From: an uncultured Clostridia bacterium
GTDB taxonomy: Bacteria > Bacillota > Clostridia > Oscillospirales > Acutalibacteraceae
Length of the DNA: 64,000 nucleotides
Direction of reading: 5' to 3'
Assembly (NCBI GenBank): GCA_946407065.1
Contig: CAMJMQ010000017.1
Coordinates: forward strand, 1 to 64,000
Part shown: positions 1 to 8,860 of the stretch, one piece after another
Layout of the letters: each line of letters opens with the position of its first letter
Position numbering within the stretch: the stretch's first letter is position 1
Notes under the pieces: generated by a model
What the model saw: the letters and a program-made list of their open reading frames with translations, nothing else
Databases searched by the model: none
Told to the model about the DNA's origin: nothing
Program-made: the position numbers and the translations under genes

Positions 1-250
1 GGGGCTTGCTCCCGCCGAAACCCTCCGACAAATCCCACCCATCCGCGAAGCAAATCAATTCCTCCGTAGGGTACGGCATTTATGACGTACCGCACGTTTG
101 GTTACGATGCTGCCCAACGCGGAGCATATCCCACTGTAGGGGTCGGCGCCTCGACGACCCGCAGAATGCCGGGCGTTACCATGATCGAAAACGTGAGATA
201 GAAAACACACGTTTCACCCACGCGGACGATCGATGATCGTCCCTACGGAA
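1..250. repeat. Dispersed GC-rich intergenic repeat units
   Basis: This stretch is built from units that recur elsewhere in the window: the TGTAGGGGTCGGCGCCTCGA unit reappears near 8495-8520, and the CCGTAGGGTACGGCATTTAT unit at 65-84 reappears, interrupted by an insertion, near 31211-31420. Open frames here are short and lack ribosome sites. I read it as non-coding repeat DNA. Confidence 0.6.
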
Positions 251-800
251 ACGCTCACCCCCTCAACGGACATTGCATTTCCACCTCGTCACATTGCCAA
301 ATATTTCTTTATCGACCCGCCAAAAATAATTTATATAATTCCATAGAAGAAGATAAATATTTTTTTCATATGCTATAATTACTAATAATTCATAAAAATC
401 ATGAAAATTATCGTTCAATTTAAAACAAGAAAGGGCATGACTCGACGATGACGATGGGCTACACCGGCAAGCGTAACGCAAACGGAACTCTATGTACAGC
501 TCACCCGCAAACGGCACATCGGCAACCTTTCTGTTTTGTCATGCCTGTTTTTATCAATTTCTCTTTTGAAAACTGACTCAGACGTAGGATACCTGCGCCT
601 GTGTTTATGTTTTGTTAAATCTTTGTTTTCCTTTGTTTGACCTTATTGATTGAAAAACGGAAATGTTATCGCGAACCGAATCAAGGCTCCCTTTGGGAAA
701 GGGAGCTGTCCCTGAACAGGGACTGAGGGATTGTATCGATTGACCGAGCGTCAGCGAGATACTTTTTCCGATAACATCTTTCAATTTTCAATTGACAAAG
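251..800. other. Non-coding upstream region of the large surface protein gene
   Basis: AT-rich DNA with no convincing gene. At about 680-735 it holds one palindromic repeat of the CTCCCTTTGGGAAAGGGAGC type, followed by AGCTGTCC...GGACTGAGGGATTGTA; the same type recurs near 54590-54640. Nothing else recognised; a leader RNA for the downstream gene cannot be excluded. Confidence 0.4.
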
Positions 801-924
801 GTCAATGCCTGATATTGTGAAAATATGCGGTCAGCGGGCAGACCCAAAAGAAAACGGTTTTCACAGAGATCTGTCATCATTTGGTGACGATCTCAACCTA
901 TTCATTAAAAGGAGGAATTCTATC

Positions 925-3900
925 ATGAAAACAATCAGACGGCCAATCAGTATTCTGCTTGCAGTGCTGATGGTCGTAGGCATGTTCACCATGGTGCCGA
1001 TTTCGGCAGGCGCAACCGTCTATACAGAAAACGAGATTGGCGAATATGTCACCACAGGCGACATTATCCATTTGCAGGGTGATTACATTGAGTTTGAGAC
1101 TTATTCTGTTGTTCTGAAGGGCGGCACCTACAAGGTTGCCGGCAGTAACGAAGTCGCTCAATCCGACATTCAGTTAGGTGAGGCATGGTCGGGCTCCGGT
1201 GTGACCGTTCATTCTGACGGTTTCCGTTACAACGGTACCAAGTATGTCCCTGTCGATGCGAACGGTTACGAGTCCGGTTCATGGCTTGTTCTTGACGTAA
1301 ATAATGATGACGGTGTAATAACATTCCGCGGAATGTGCGACTACTATCTTGCCGGCACAATGAACATGTGGGATACCAATGACGGCACCTATGAGCTCGC
1401 TAAGAACCCCGGCAACACCGACGAGTACATGCTGCTGGACTTTGCAGCCGATGCCAACACAGAGTTCAAGGTCGTTAGTGTCGGCGAATATATTGCTCCC
1501 ACTAATAACTTCACGCTCAATGAGGCCGGTACCTATGACATTTACTTCCGTCCTAACGGCGGCGGCAATACAGCCGACGGCTGGGTAGACGGCAAAGTAT
1601 TTGCTAACAATTTCCGTCCCGCTTCCTCTGCGACTTATGTTGCTCAGATCGGCGACACCAAGTACGAGACCCTCGATGCAGCTATCACTGCTGCTCAGGC
1701 TGGCGATACCGTTAAGCTGCTGGAAAATGTTACTCTTACCGAGGCTCTTGTCATTCCCGAAGGTAAGAACTTTACCCTCGACCTCAACGGTAAGGATATC
1801 ACCGGTAATGTTAACGACAAGTTAGTCCAGAACAATGGTACTGTTGTTGTTGATGATACCAGCGCAGCTCCCGGTCATATCTATAACACCAATATCGACA
1901 AGCAGGGCAATGCTGCTTTCGTCAACTACGGCACTGCTACCGTTAAGAACGGTTACTTCGGCGACAAGAACTCCGATATGACCGACGCTAACGATGTAAA
2001 CCGCGGCGCGGGCTTCCAGAACCAAGGCACTGCTGTGATCGACGGCGGCTACTTCACCGCTTGCGATAACTTCACTCCTGCAGAAACAGGTAACAACGGC
2101 TATGCTTACGCGATCATCAACTATGGCGATATCACCATCAACGATGCTACCGTATATGGTAAAAACAACGGTAACCTCGCGAATGACGCGGGTACCATGA
2201 CCGTAAACGGCGGTAACTTCTCACTTGTTAAGGGTGCTAAGAAGAACTATTACTCCATCTACAACGGTTCCGATAGTGCTAATTCCATTGTAAACGGCGG
2301 TACATTTACCAATACAACCGGTACAGCTCTGACCCATACCGGCGTAGGTACCACCGAGCTCAACGGCGGCAGCTTCACCTACACAAAGTTCGAGCAGAGC
2401 AAAACAGGTCATCCGACTGTTTCCGGCGGTACGTTCAACAAGGCTGTTCCCGAGGCATACTGCGCAGAGGGCTTCATCCCTGTAACTAACACCGACGGCA
2501 CCTACACCGTAGACGGCCCCTATGTTGCTAAGATCGGTACTACCGGTTACGCGACCCTCGCTGACGCGTTCGCGGCGGCAGTTGATGACGACACCATCAC
2601 TGTTCTTGCTAACAGCGCAGGCAACGGTATCAAGGTTACTCCCGCAGGCAAGTTTGCTACCAACGGTCTGACCGTTGACTTCGCTGGTCACACCTACACC
2701 GTAGACGGCGAGACTGTCGGTTCCACCGGCACCGAGACCAATGGCTTCCAGCTTCTGAAGAACAACAAGGTCACCTTCAAGAACGGTACCATTACCTCTG
2801 CAAAGGCGAAGATTCTGGTTCAGAACTACAGCGATCTCACGCTGGAGGGCATGACCCTGACCCTGAACAACCCGGACTACACTGAGGCTTACACCCTGTC
2901 CAACAACAACGGCAATATCGTCATCGACGGCACCACCATCAACGCGAACCCCGCAGGCGGCTTTGCGTTCGACGTTTGCCGCTTCTCCAGCTATCCGTCC
3001 GTTCACGTAAAGGTTACCGGCGAGAGCGTCATCAACGGCGACGTTGAGGTTTCTGCTTCTAAGGGACAGGCTAAGGATGGCTTCTCCCTGACCCTCGAGA
3101 GCGGCTCCATGAGCGGCGCTATCGTAGTCGACGCTTCTGCTCAGGCTCTGGTCGGCGAAGTTAACAAGGTCACCAAGAAAGATACCTTCGCTAAGGAAGC
3201 TCCCGAAGGCTTCAAGTGGGTTTCCAACGAAGATGGCACTTCTTCTCTCGCTCCGATCCCCTACGTTGCTAAGATCGGCAACGCTAAGTACGAGACCCTC
3301 GCTGACGCGTTCGCTGCGGCAGTTGACGGCGACACAATCACCCTGCTGGCTAATTGCGCAGGCAACGGTATCAAGGTTACTCCCGCCGGCAAGTTTGCTA
3401 CCGGTCTGACCGTTGACTTTGCAGGCTTCACCTACACCGTAGACGGCGAGACTGTCGGTTCCACCGGCACCGAGACCAACGGCTTCCAGCTTCTGAAGAA
3501 CAACAAGGTCACCTTCAAGAACGGTACCATTACCTCTGCAAAGGCGAAGATTCTGGTTCAGAACTACAGCGATCTCACGCTGGAGGGCATGACCCTGACC
3601 CTGAACAACCCGGACTACACTGAGGCTTACACCCTGTCCAACAACAACGGCAATATCGTCATCGACGGCACCACCATCAACGCGAACCCCGCAGGCGGCT
3701 TTGCGTTCGACGTTTGCCGCTTCTCCAGCTATCCGTCCGTTCACGTAAAGGTTACCGGCGAGAGCGTCATCAACGGCGACGTTGAGGTTTCTGCTTCTAA
3801 GGGACAGGCTAAGGATGGCTTCTCCCTGACCCTCGAGAGCGGCTCCATGAGCGGCGCTATCGTAGTCGACGCTTCTGCTCAGGCTCTGGTCGGCGAAGTT

Positions 3901-5613
3901 AACAAGGTCACCAAGAAAGATACCTTCGCTAAGGAAGCTCCCGAAGGCTTCAAGTGGGTTTCCAACGAAGATGGCACTTCTTCTCTCGCTCCGATCCCCT
4001 ATGTTGCTCAGATCGGCAACACCAAGTACGAGACCCTCGAGGCTGCATTCGCTGCAGCTGTAGACGGCGACACCATCACTGTTCTTGCTGACAGCGCAGG
4101 CAATGGTATCCAGGTTCTCAAAAATAAGTTTAAGACCAAAGGTCTGACTGTAGACTTCGACCATCATACCTATACCATGGACGGTGCGACAGTCGGTTCT
4201 CCCGGTACAGCAACACAGGCATTCCAGCTTCAGTATGGCAACAAGATCACCTTCAAGAATGGTACTCTCTATTCCGAAAAGGCGCTCTTCCTTGTTCAGA
4301 ACTACAGCAACCTGACGCTGGACGGCATGACGCTGACCCTGAACAACCCCAACTATGCTTATGGTTACACCCTGTCCAATAACTACGGCAACACCGTAAT
4401 CAAGGACACCACCATCAACGCGAACCCCGCAGGCAAATTCGCATTTGACGTATGCCGTGGCGGCGGTAGCAACGCTTATAAATACGTTCATGTTACCGTT
4501 ACCGACAACAGCGTCATCAACGGCAATGTTGAGGTTGACGCAAGAAACGGCGATCCTAGGGACGGCTTCTCCCTGAATCTGGAGAGCGGCACCCTGAACG
4601 GCGAGATCAAACTGACCGCTAACGCTGAGACTGCTATCGATAATAATCCTGACAACGCTTCTGTCAACAAGAAGAACACCTTCAATCAGGATCCCGCTGC
4701 AGGCTACAAGTGGAAGGACAACGGCGACGGCACCAGCACTCTGGTCAAGATTCCGAAACTCTTCGCTGGTAACGGTCTTGCCCTGCACGGTGATATCGGC
4801 GTGATCTTCTACCTCAATCCTGAAGCGGCAGGTTTCTCTCTCAATCAGGTTAGTAGTGTATCCGTAGACTTTGCTTGCGACAAGTACTCCGGTACTGTCA
4901 CAGAGTTCACGAAGGATGACGCTACAGGCTGCATCAAGGTTGCCTACTATGTTCCCGTTGCGTACATGGCAAGCGACATTATCGCTTCCAATGTTAAGAT
5001 TAACAACTTACCGGCGATTGGTACTGATACCTACAGCGTACAGACATATGCTCTGGATACCATCAACGATCCGAATGCTCCTGCTGCTCGTAAGACCCTG
5101 ATGAAGGAAATGCTCAACTACGGCGCAAAGGCAAAGGCAGTCTTCGAATCTCAGATGGCTAATCCGGAAGATGCTGTGTATGAAGAAATTCCCGATTACA
5201 CCAAGACAACTGTAACTGTTGATATGATCGACGACGCCATCGAGGGTGAAGCTACCGATATGTCCACAGTCACTCCCGAGCCCGGTGCTAAATTCTACGG
5301 ATCCAGCGTAATCTACCTGTCCGAGACCACTCTCAGAATGGTATTTGCAATTCCCGACGGCTCCGGTTCTAAGCTTCCTGAAAACGCCTACACCGGCCAT
5401 CAGGGTAAATGGTACCACTGGGTTGATAAGAAAGATATCCCTGCGGCTCAACTCCATAAACAGCAGACCTTTACAGTTGGCAATGCAACCTTCAACTATT
5501 CCGCACTCGATTATGCTAAGGCGGTGCTGAACAGCAACATGGATCAGGCGAACAAGGATCTTGTATCTGCAATGTACCTCTACAACCAGGCGGCAATCGC
5601 ATGCTTTGCTTGA
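925..5613 (+). CDS. Large secreted repetitive beta-helix-like surface protein
   Basis: Predicted 1562-aa exported protein. The ATG at 925 follows AAAGGAGG and opens a clear signal peptide (MKTIRRPISILLAVLMVVGM...SAGA); an upstream in-frame ATG at 805 would bury it. Residues about 30-230 resemble a beta-sandwich carbohydrate-binding-type segment (YYLAGTMNMWD...). Four modules follow, each opening with YVA(K/Q)IGxxKYETLxxA and rich in NGT/NGG turns, as in right-handed beta-helix surface proteins. Modules 2 and 3 are nearly identical in DNA. A C-terminal domain (about 1277-1562) starting LFAGNGLALHGDIGVIFYL and ending in a DYAKAVLN...AMYLYNQAA helix pair looks like a domain shared by Ruminococcus-type surface proteins. 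No LPXTG or dockerin is visible, so the anchoring is unknown; an adhesin or glycan-binding role is inference. Confidence 0.8.
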   Translation: MKTIRRPISILLAVLMVVGMFTMVPISAGATVYTENEIGEYVTTGDIIHLQGDYIEFETYSVVLKGGTYKVAGSNEVAQSDIQLGEAWSGSGVTVHSDGFRYNGTKYVPVDANGYESGSWLVLDVNNDDGVITFRGMCDYYLAGTMNMWDTNDGTYELAKNPGNTDEYMLLDFAADANTEFKVVSVGEYIAPTNNFTLNEAGTYDIYFRPNGGGNTADGWVDGKVFANNFRPASSATYVAQIGDTKYETLDAAITAAQAGDTVKLLENVTLTEALVIPEGKNFTLDLNGKDITGNVNDKLVQNNGTVVVDDTSAAPGHIYNTNIDKQGNAAFVNYGTATVKNGYFGDKNSDMTDANDVNRGAGFQNQGTAVIDGGYFTACDNFTPAETGNNGYAYAIINYGDITINDATVYGKNNGNLANDAGTMTVNGGNFSLVKGAKKNYYSIYNGSDSANSIVNGGTFTNTTGTALTHTGVGTTELNGGSFTYTKFEQSKTGHPTVSGGTFNKAVPEAYCAEGFIPVTNTDGTYTVDGPYVAKIGTTGYATLADAFAAAVDDDTITVLANSAGNGIKVTPAGKFATNGLTVDFAGHTYTVDGETVGSTGTETNGFQLLKNNKVTFKNGTITSAKAKILVQNYSDLTLEGMTLTLNNPDYTEAYTLSNNNGNIVIDGTTINANPAGGFAFDVCRFSSYPSVHVKVTGESVINGDVEVSASKGQAKDGFSLTLESGSMSGAIVVDASAQALVGEVNKVTKKDTFAKEAPEGFKWVSNEDGTSSLAPIPYVAKIGNAKYETLADAFAAAVDGDTITLLANCAGNGIKVTPAGKFATGLTVDFAGFTYTVDGETVGSTGTETNGFQLLKNNKVTFKNGTITSAKAKILVQNYSDLTLEGMTLTLNNPDYTEAYTLSNNNGNIVIDGTTINANPAGGFAFDVCRFSSYPSVHVKVTGESVINGDVEVSASKGQAKDGFSLTLESGSMSGAIVVDASAQALVGEVNKVTKKDTFAKEAPEGFKWVSNEDGTSSLAPIPYVAQIGNTKYETLEAAFAAAVDGDTITVLADSAGNGIQVLKNKFKTKGLTVDFDHHTYTMDGATVGSPGTATQAFQLQYGNKITFKNGTLYSEKALFLVQNYSNLTLDGMTLTLNNPNYAYGYTLSNNYGNTVIKDTTINANPAGKFAFDVCRGGGSNAYKYVHVTVTDNSVINGNVEVDARNGDPRDGFSLNLESGTLNGEIKLTANAETAIDNNPDNASVNKKNTFNQDPAAGYKWKDNGDGTSTLVKIPKLFAGNGLALHGDIGVIFYLNPEAAGFSLNQVSSVSVDFACDKYSGTVTEFTKDDATGCIKVAYYVPVAYMASDIIASNVKINNLPAIGTDTYSVQTYALDTINDPNAPAARKTLMKEMLNYGAKAKAVFESQMANPEDAVYEEIPDYTKTTVTVDMIDDAIEGEATDMSTVTPEPGAKFYGSSVIYLSETTLRMVFAIPDGSGSKLPENAYTGHQGKWYHWVDKKDIPAAQLHKQQTFTVGNATFNYSALDYAKAVLNSNMDQANKDLVSAMYLYNQAAIACFA
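2521..3996 (+). repeat. Two tandem 738-bp coding repeats, about 560 bp almost identical
   Basis: The DNA from 2701 to about 3258 recurs at 3439-3996 with one difference that I found (a silent T/C in GAGACCAAT versus GAGACCAAC). The period is 738 bp, 246 codons. The flanking module starts differ more, and the third copy (about 3997-4740) is clearly diverged, so the middle pair reflects recent duplication or gene conversion. Confidence 0.9.
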
Positions 5614-5635
5614 TTAGGAAAGGAATTGAAAAACG

Positions 5636-5794
5636 ATGAAGAAAGAAACCTATGAGCGTCTGTATATGGACGTGACTGAGTTCGATGCGGAGGATGTTAT
5701 TACCACTTCGGAAGAAACTATGCCCGACTTGATTTATGATGATAACCAAGGCGGCGCCGCAGGCGGAGTCGGATTCTTTGCCCCCGGTACGTAA
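5636..5794 (+). CDS. 52-aa acidic peptide with EDVITTS motif, possible RiPP-like precursor
   Basis: Starts 22 bases after the large surface gene, with AGGAAAGG upstream of the ATG. The peptide begins MKKETYERLYMDVTEFDAED, continues VITTSEE and ends in a glycine-rich tail (GGAAGGVGFFAPGT). It has no signal peptide or membrane segment. Short proteins of the form YE(R/K)PxLxVxEFDxEDVITTS are, as I recall, common and uncharacterised in Ruminococcaceae. A PqqD-like protein, the family that binds leader peptides of ribosomally made modified peptides, is encoded about 270 bases downstream, so a leader-plus-core precursor is a reasonable but unproven reading. No maturase is visible nearby. Confidence 0.6.
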   Translation: MKKETYERLYMDVTEFDAEDVITTSEETMPDLIYDDNQGGAAGGVGFFAPGT

Positions 5795-5864
5795 TCCTAC
5801 TGTTGATCAGAATAGTCTGATCGCAGATCGTACATCGAATAACGTAGAATAACAATGTTTATCT

Positions 5865-5901
5865 CGCCGCCGCTTTGAGTGTAGCGCTTGAAGCGGCGGC
5901 G
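5865..5901. terminator. Strong GC hairpin after the peptide gene
   Basis: CGCCGCCGCTT pairs perfectly with AAGCGGCGGCG across a 15-base loop. There is no T-run after it, so it may act as a partial terminator or RNA-stabilising hairpin between the peptide gene and the PqqD-like gene. Confidence 0.5.
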
Positions 5902-5937
5902 CAGATGATATACCGATATTCAATGAGAATCAGACAC

Positions 5938-5992
5938 AGGGCTTCCCCTCGGGGGGAAGCTGTCAGCGAAAGCTGACTGATGAGGGGCGGGC
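5938..5992. repeat. Palindromic intergenic repeat
   Basis: GGCTTCCCC/GGGGGAAGC inverted repeat followed by CTGTCAGCGAAAGCTGACTG and ATGAGGGGCGGG. It is the same architecture as the units near 680, 52490 and 54600: a flanking palindrome, an inner hairpin, then a GAGGG tail. Confidence 0.6.
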
Positions 5993-6066
5993 GTTTCCGC
6001 AATCACCCCGAGCTCATCCACCCACCCTGATTTTTATTGAATATCAGTATAAAGGATGTGCAAAAT

Positions 6067-6327
6067 TTGAAACTGAACGACAATTTTATCCGTCATGACG
6101 TCGACGGACAGACCCTGATCGTCCCCACCGGCAGCGCGGATTTTCACGGCTTGATCCAAGGGAACAAGACCCTCTCCGCAATCACCGAGTGCCTGACGCA
6201 GGATACGACAGAGGACAAGATCGTCGATGCCCTTTGCGCCCGTTTCGACGGCAGCAGAGAGGATATCAAAGCCGATGTGCATGAAGCGATCAAAAAGCTC
6301 AAAGCGATCGGCGCAATCGATGAATGA
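6067..6327 (+). CDS. PqqD-family protein (RiPP recognition element-like)
   Basis: 86-aa cytoplasmic protein. The TTG at 6067 sits 10 bases after AAAGGA and gives the typical family opening (MKLNDNFIRHDVDGQ); upstream GTG/TTG codons would add an unrelated extension. The core (LIVPTGSADFHGLIQGNKT...TAITECL-like helix, TTEDKIVDALCARFDG..., helix ending AIGAIDE) matches the PqqD winged-helix pattern, which binds precursor peptides and presents them to a modifying enzyme. It lies between a small EDVITTS peptide gene and a membrane protein gene. No radical-SAM, YcaO or protease gene is found in the window, so any partner enzyme must lie elsewhere, or this PqqD serves another function. Confidence 0.75.
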   Translation: MKLNDNFIRHDVDGQTLIVPTGSADFHGLIQGNKTLSAITECLTQDTTEDKIVDALCARFDGSREDIKADVHEAIKKLKAIGAIDE

Positions 6328-6362
6328 TCGCCACAATTATTACGAAGTAAGAAGGAATCATC

Positions 6363-7043
6363 ATGAGAGAATCACTTTTATACAACGATAAATTTCAGCT
6401 TTTCATCCGATTGTTAACTACGTTGTCATTTGGTTTGTACACGGCCTACCAGATTTACTTAACCGTAGTGATCGAAGCGAGCAGATACGGCAGAATGGTA
6501 ACGGATATCATTATGCTGGTGCTCACCATCAGCTCGATCTTGATGTTCTTTGACAACCGTAAAGCCGCTACCGCCCGCACGATACTGTTTGTGCTCGGTA
6601 TGCTGTTGCTGATCTTTGTCAAGATGATCAACATACCCTTCCTGTTCGGTAATCTGGATCCTTCCGAGCCTGTTTCCGTGATGAACTGCGCTGTGTTTGT
6701 GCTGTCTGAGCTCGGCGCGATCGGCTTGCTCGTCTATTACATCACCCTCATGAGCAGCAGCGAATTCCGCAAAAAGCAGGTGCTCCGTGTTGTATTGTCG
6801 CTTATCATTGCCGCGTTTTACCTCGCATGCCTGATCATGGAGCTGATTATGATCACAAAATACGGCGCGAATATCGACACAAGCCGTAAGCTCACCATCC
6901 TCAGCCGCTTCCTGTATTTCTTCGGCTTCGGCGGCACGGCGATCTGCCTGATGCTCCCCGCTCTGATGGTTGAGGTAGAGCACAAGCCGGGTGAATTTGT
7001 CTATTCGGAAGAAGATGACGACGAGATCGATTTAGTGATGTAG
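6363..7043 (+). CDS. Integral membrane protein, about six helices, function unknown
   Basis: 226 aa with hydrophobic segments at roughly 13-36, 45-62, 71-95, 105-129, 140-163 and 182-204, then a short acidic tail (SEEDDDEIDLVM). No family recognised. It follows the PqqD-like gene by 35 bases with GGAATCAT upstream of the ATG, so the two are probably co-transcribed. In the context of a peptide plus PqqD it could be an export or immunity component, but nothing in the sequence proves this. Confidence 0.7.
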   Translation: MRESLLYNDKFQLFIRLLTTLSFGLYTAYQIYLTVVIEASRYGRMVTDIIMLVLTISSILMFFDNRKAATARTILFVLGMLLLIFVKMINIPFLFGNLDPSEPVSVMNCAVFVLSELGAIGLLVYYITLMSSSEFRKKQVLRVVLSLIIAAFYLACLIMELIMITKYGANIDTSRKLTILSRFLYFFGFGGTAICLMLPALMVEVEHKPGEFVYSEEDDDEIDLVM

Positions 7044-7237
7044 GCGAAAAGGTAGGGGAGAGCTCCGCTCTTAAGTTAAGAAAGGCTCCGCGATCCTCAG
7101 GGAGCTGTCAGCGAGATACATTTTCTTGGCTTATGGCATTAGATTTGCTCCTCCCGCCGACAGATGCCGTGGGCAACGCCCACCGTCTCCGCCTTAAGAT
7201 AAGAAATAAAGAACAAGATTTTTTAGGAGGTACTGTA
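7044..7237. repeat. Partial intergenic repeat and leader of the dockerin gene
   Basis: Contains a degraded copy of the dispersed palindromic repeat (CTCCGCGATCCTCAGGGAGCTGTCAGCGAGATACA) and pieces such as CTCCCGCCGACAGATGCCGTGGGCAACGCCC. The downstream ribosome site is AGGAGG at 7225-7230. Confidence 0.4.
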
Positions 7238-7570
7238 ATGAAAAAAATCTGTGCTGTTATTTTAGCCGTATTATGTGTATTGTCTGTGATGAGCATGAGC
7301 CTTTCGGCATCTGCCATTACTATGTGGCGCCGTGGTGACGCTGATGCTGACGATGAAGTCACGATCACGGACGCGACTGTGATCCAGAGAAAGCTCGCTT
7401 TCATGGAAGTTGAAGAATTCAGGTCACAAGCCGCCGACGTTGATAAATCCGGTGAGGTGGATATCAGCGACGCGACATGGATCCAGCGTTTTCTCGCTCA
7501 ACAGGGTAATCCCAATAAAATTGACGAATTGTTCGATCCGTATGAATTACCCTTCATTCCCAAAAACTAA
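7238..7570 (+). CDS. Small secreted protein made of a type I dockerin-like module
   Basis: 110 aa. The ATG follows AGGAGGTACTGTA and opens a signal peptide (MKKICAVILAVLCVLSVMSM, cleavage near SASA). The mature part is almost entirely one dockerin-like pair of calcium-binding repeats: GDADADDEVTITDATVIQRK (about 33-52) and AADVDKSGEVDISDATWIQR (about 65-84). Dockerins bind cohesins and attach proteins to cell-surface or cellulosome-like scaffolds. There is no catalytic domain, so it may be an adaptor. The C-terminus YELPFIPKN matches the end of the next protein (YEMPFIPAK), an unusual shared tail. Confidence 0.8.
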   Translation: MKKICAVILAVLCVLSVMSMSLSASAITMWRRGDADADDEVTITDATVIQRKLAFMEVEEFRSQAADVDKSGEVDISDATWIQRFLAQQGNPNKIDELFDPYELPFIPKN

Positions 7571-7598
7571 TTAGCTCTCACTGAACTACGGAGGAATT

Positions 7599-8096
7599 AT
7601 GATAAAAAGAATCAGCTTGCTTTTGTTGGCGCTTTTGCTGAGCGTTTGTATGTTGACCGCCTGCGGCAAGAAACAAAAGGAAGAAGCTACGCCGGATACC
7701 GCATCGACCGCGGATACGGCAGAAACCAAGGCGACCGAGGCAAAATCCGAAAAAGCGACCCAATCCGGTCAGGACGCGGATGACAAAAAATCGGACGATG
7801 ATAAGAAATCCGACGACAAATCCTCGTCCTCCGCTCAAAGCAACAAACAATCGAACGATCAGGACGCGCAAACCGGCGGTCAGTCTAATGACATCGATAC
7901 CGGCTCCGATACCGGATCCGACAACAGCGGTTCCGATTCGGGGAGCGACGGCTCCTCTCAGTCGATGAACGACGGTGCACAGGACGGTTCATCCTCTAAG
8001 GGTGATTCCTCCAAGGGTGCTTCATCTAAATCGGAGCATTCGGCACCGTCATATGTCCCCGATGAATATGAAATGCCGTTCATTCCGGCGAAGTGA
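7599..8096 (+). CDS. Ser/Asp-rich lipoprotein with shared C-terminal PFIP motif
   Basis: 165 aa. Lipoprotein signal with lipobox LTAC (Cys about 22), then a highly charged low-complexity region rich in Lys, Asp, Ser, Gln and Gly (SDTGSDNSGSDSGSDG type) that is presumably disordered and spans the wall. It ends VPDEYEMPFIPAK, nearly the same as the tail of the dockerin protein 28 bases upstream, so the two are likely co-transcribed and may share a binding partner. A good ribosome site (GGAGG) precedes the ATG; a strong terminator follows. Function unknown. Confidence 0.75.
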   Translation: MIKRISLLLLALLLSVCMLTACGKKQKEEATPDTASTADTAETKATEAKSEKATQSGQDADDKKSDDDKKSDDKSSSSAQSNKQSNDQDAQTGGQSNDIDTGSDTGSDNSGSDSGSDGSSQSMNDGAQDGSSSKGDSSKGASSKSEHSAPSYVPDEYEMPFIPAK

Positions 8097-8120
8097 TTTT
8101 AGAAAGATCAATATGTGAGA

Positions 8121-8158
8121 ACAGCCTATAGCTGAAAATAGCTATAGGCTGTTTTTTT
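8121..8158 (+). terminator. Rho-independent terminator
   Basis: ACAGCCTATAGCT, GAAAAT loop region, AGCTATAGGCTGT, then seven T. It ends the dockerin/lipoprotein operon. Confidence 0.9.
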
Positions 8159-8179
8159 GTCCGGAAAACTTGATAAATT

Positions 8180-8815
8180 CATGTAGGAGTGGAGGCTCGA
8201 AAACGTGTGTCAAACAGCCGACCCCTACAAATCCTCTGCAACGTCTCTTGTAGGGCGGGGGTGCTCCCCGTTGGGGAGATGTCACGAAGTGACAGTGGGA
8301 GATTCCCCTGTTAGGGGAAATGTCCGCAAAGCGGACAAAAGGGTTGCCGTTCTCGCTGAGAGAAAGACGTCTCCGCCGAGGCTTGCTCCCGCCGAAACGT
8401 CTGTCAAGATGACATTATAATGCGAAGCAATTGAAACGCCCTACCGCGGGTCGTCGAGGGCGCCGACCCCTACAAATATATTGCAACGTCTACTGTAGGG
8501 GACGGCGCCTCGACGTCCCGAACCTATCCGCTAAATCTTACCCAACCGCGAAGCAGATCAAACGCCCTACCGCGGGAGCAGCAAGCCGCTCCCCTACAAA
8601 TCCACCGCAACGTCTATCGTAGGGCGGGGGTGCTCCCCGTTGGGGAGACGTCACGAAGTGACAGTGGGAAATTCCCCTGTTAGGGGAAATGTCCGCAAAG
8701 CGGACAAAAGGGTTGCCGTTCTCGCTTAGAGAAAGGCGTCTCCGCCGAGGAATGCTCCCGCCGAAATAGCAACTGAAAATTGAAAACTGAAGAATGAAGA
8801 TAGAAAAATACAAAA
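8180..8815. repeat. Block of dispersed intergenic repeats with two long copies
   Basis: Two copies of about 135 bp (about 8265-8400 and 8637-8770) share GTTGGGGAGA(T/C)GTCACGAAG, TGACAGTGGGA, ATTCCCCTGTTAGGGGAAAT, GTCCGCAAAGCGGAC and CGTCTCCGCCGAGG. Between them are CCCTACCGCGGG and TGTAGGGG(A)CGGCGCCTCGACG units. A related copy is at 52490-52620. The copies contain several small hairpins and no plausible gene. Confidence 0.8.
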
Positions 8816-8860
8816 CAATCCTGCCACATATGTGACAGGATTGTTTTGGTGGGAGAGGGT
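8814..8860. repeat. Hairpin followed by 14 bp identical to the tRNA-Tyr 3' end
   Basis: AAACAATCCTGCCACATA pairs with TGTGACAGGATTGTTT (a terminator-like hairpin). Directly after it, TGGTGGGAGAGGGT (8847-8860) equals the first 14 bases of the tRNA-Tyr gene as read on this strand (26268-26281). This may be one end of the mobile element lying between the two sites; a 14-bp match alone is weak. Confidence 0.35.

Noticed and set aside
6-236. 76-codon frame at the window start
   Set aside because: It runs through dispersed non-coding repeats, and its pieces recur in other frames elsewhere.
300-540. Possible riboswitch upstream of the surface protein gene
   Set aside because: Some GC-rich paired segments exist near 440-520, but I could not match any known riboswitch core.
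2221-4788. 855-codon open frame on the strand opposite the surface protein
   Set aside because: It mirrors the repeat structure and codon bias of the real gene, has no ribosome site or signal peptide, and its sequence is low-complexity.
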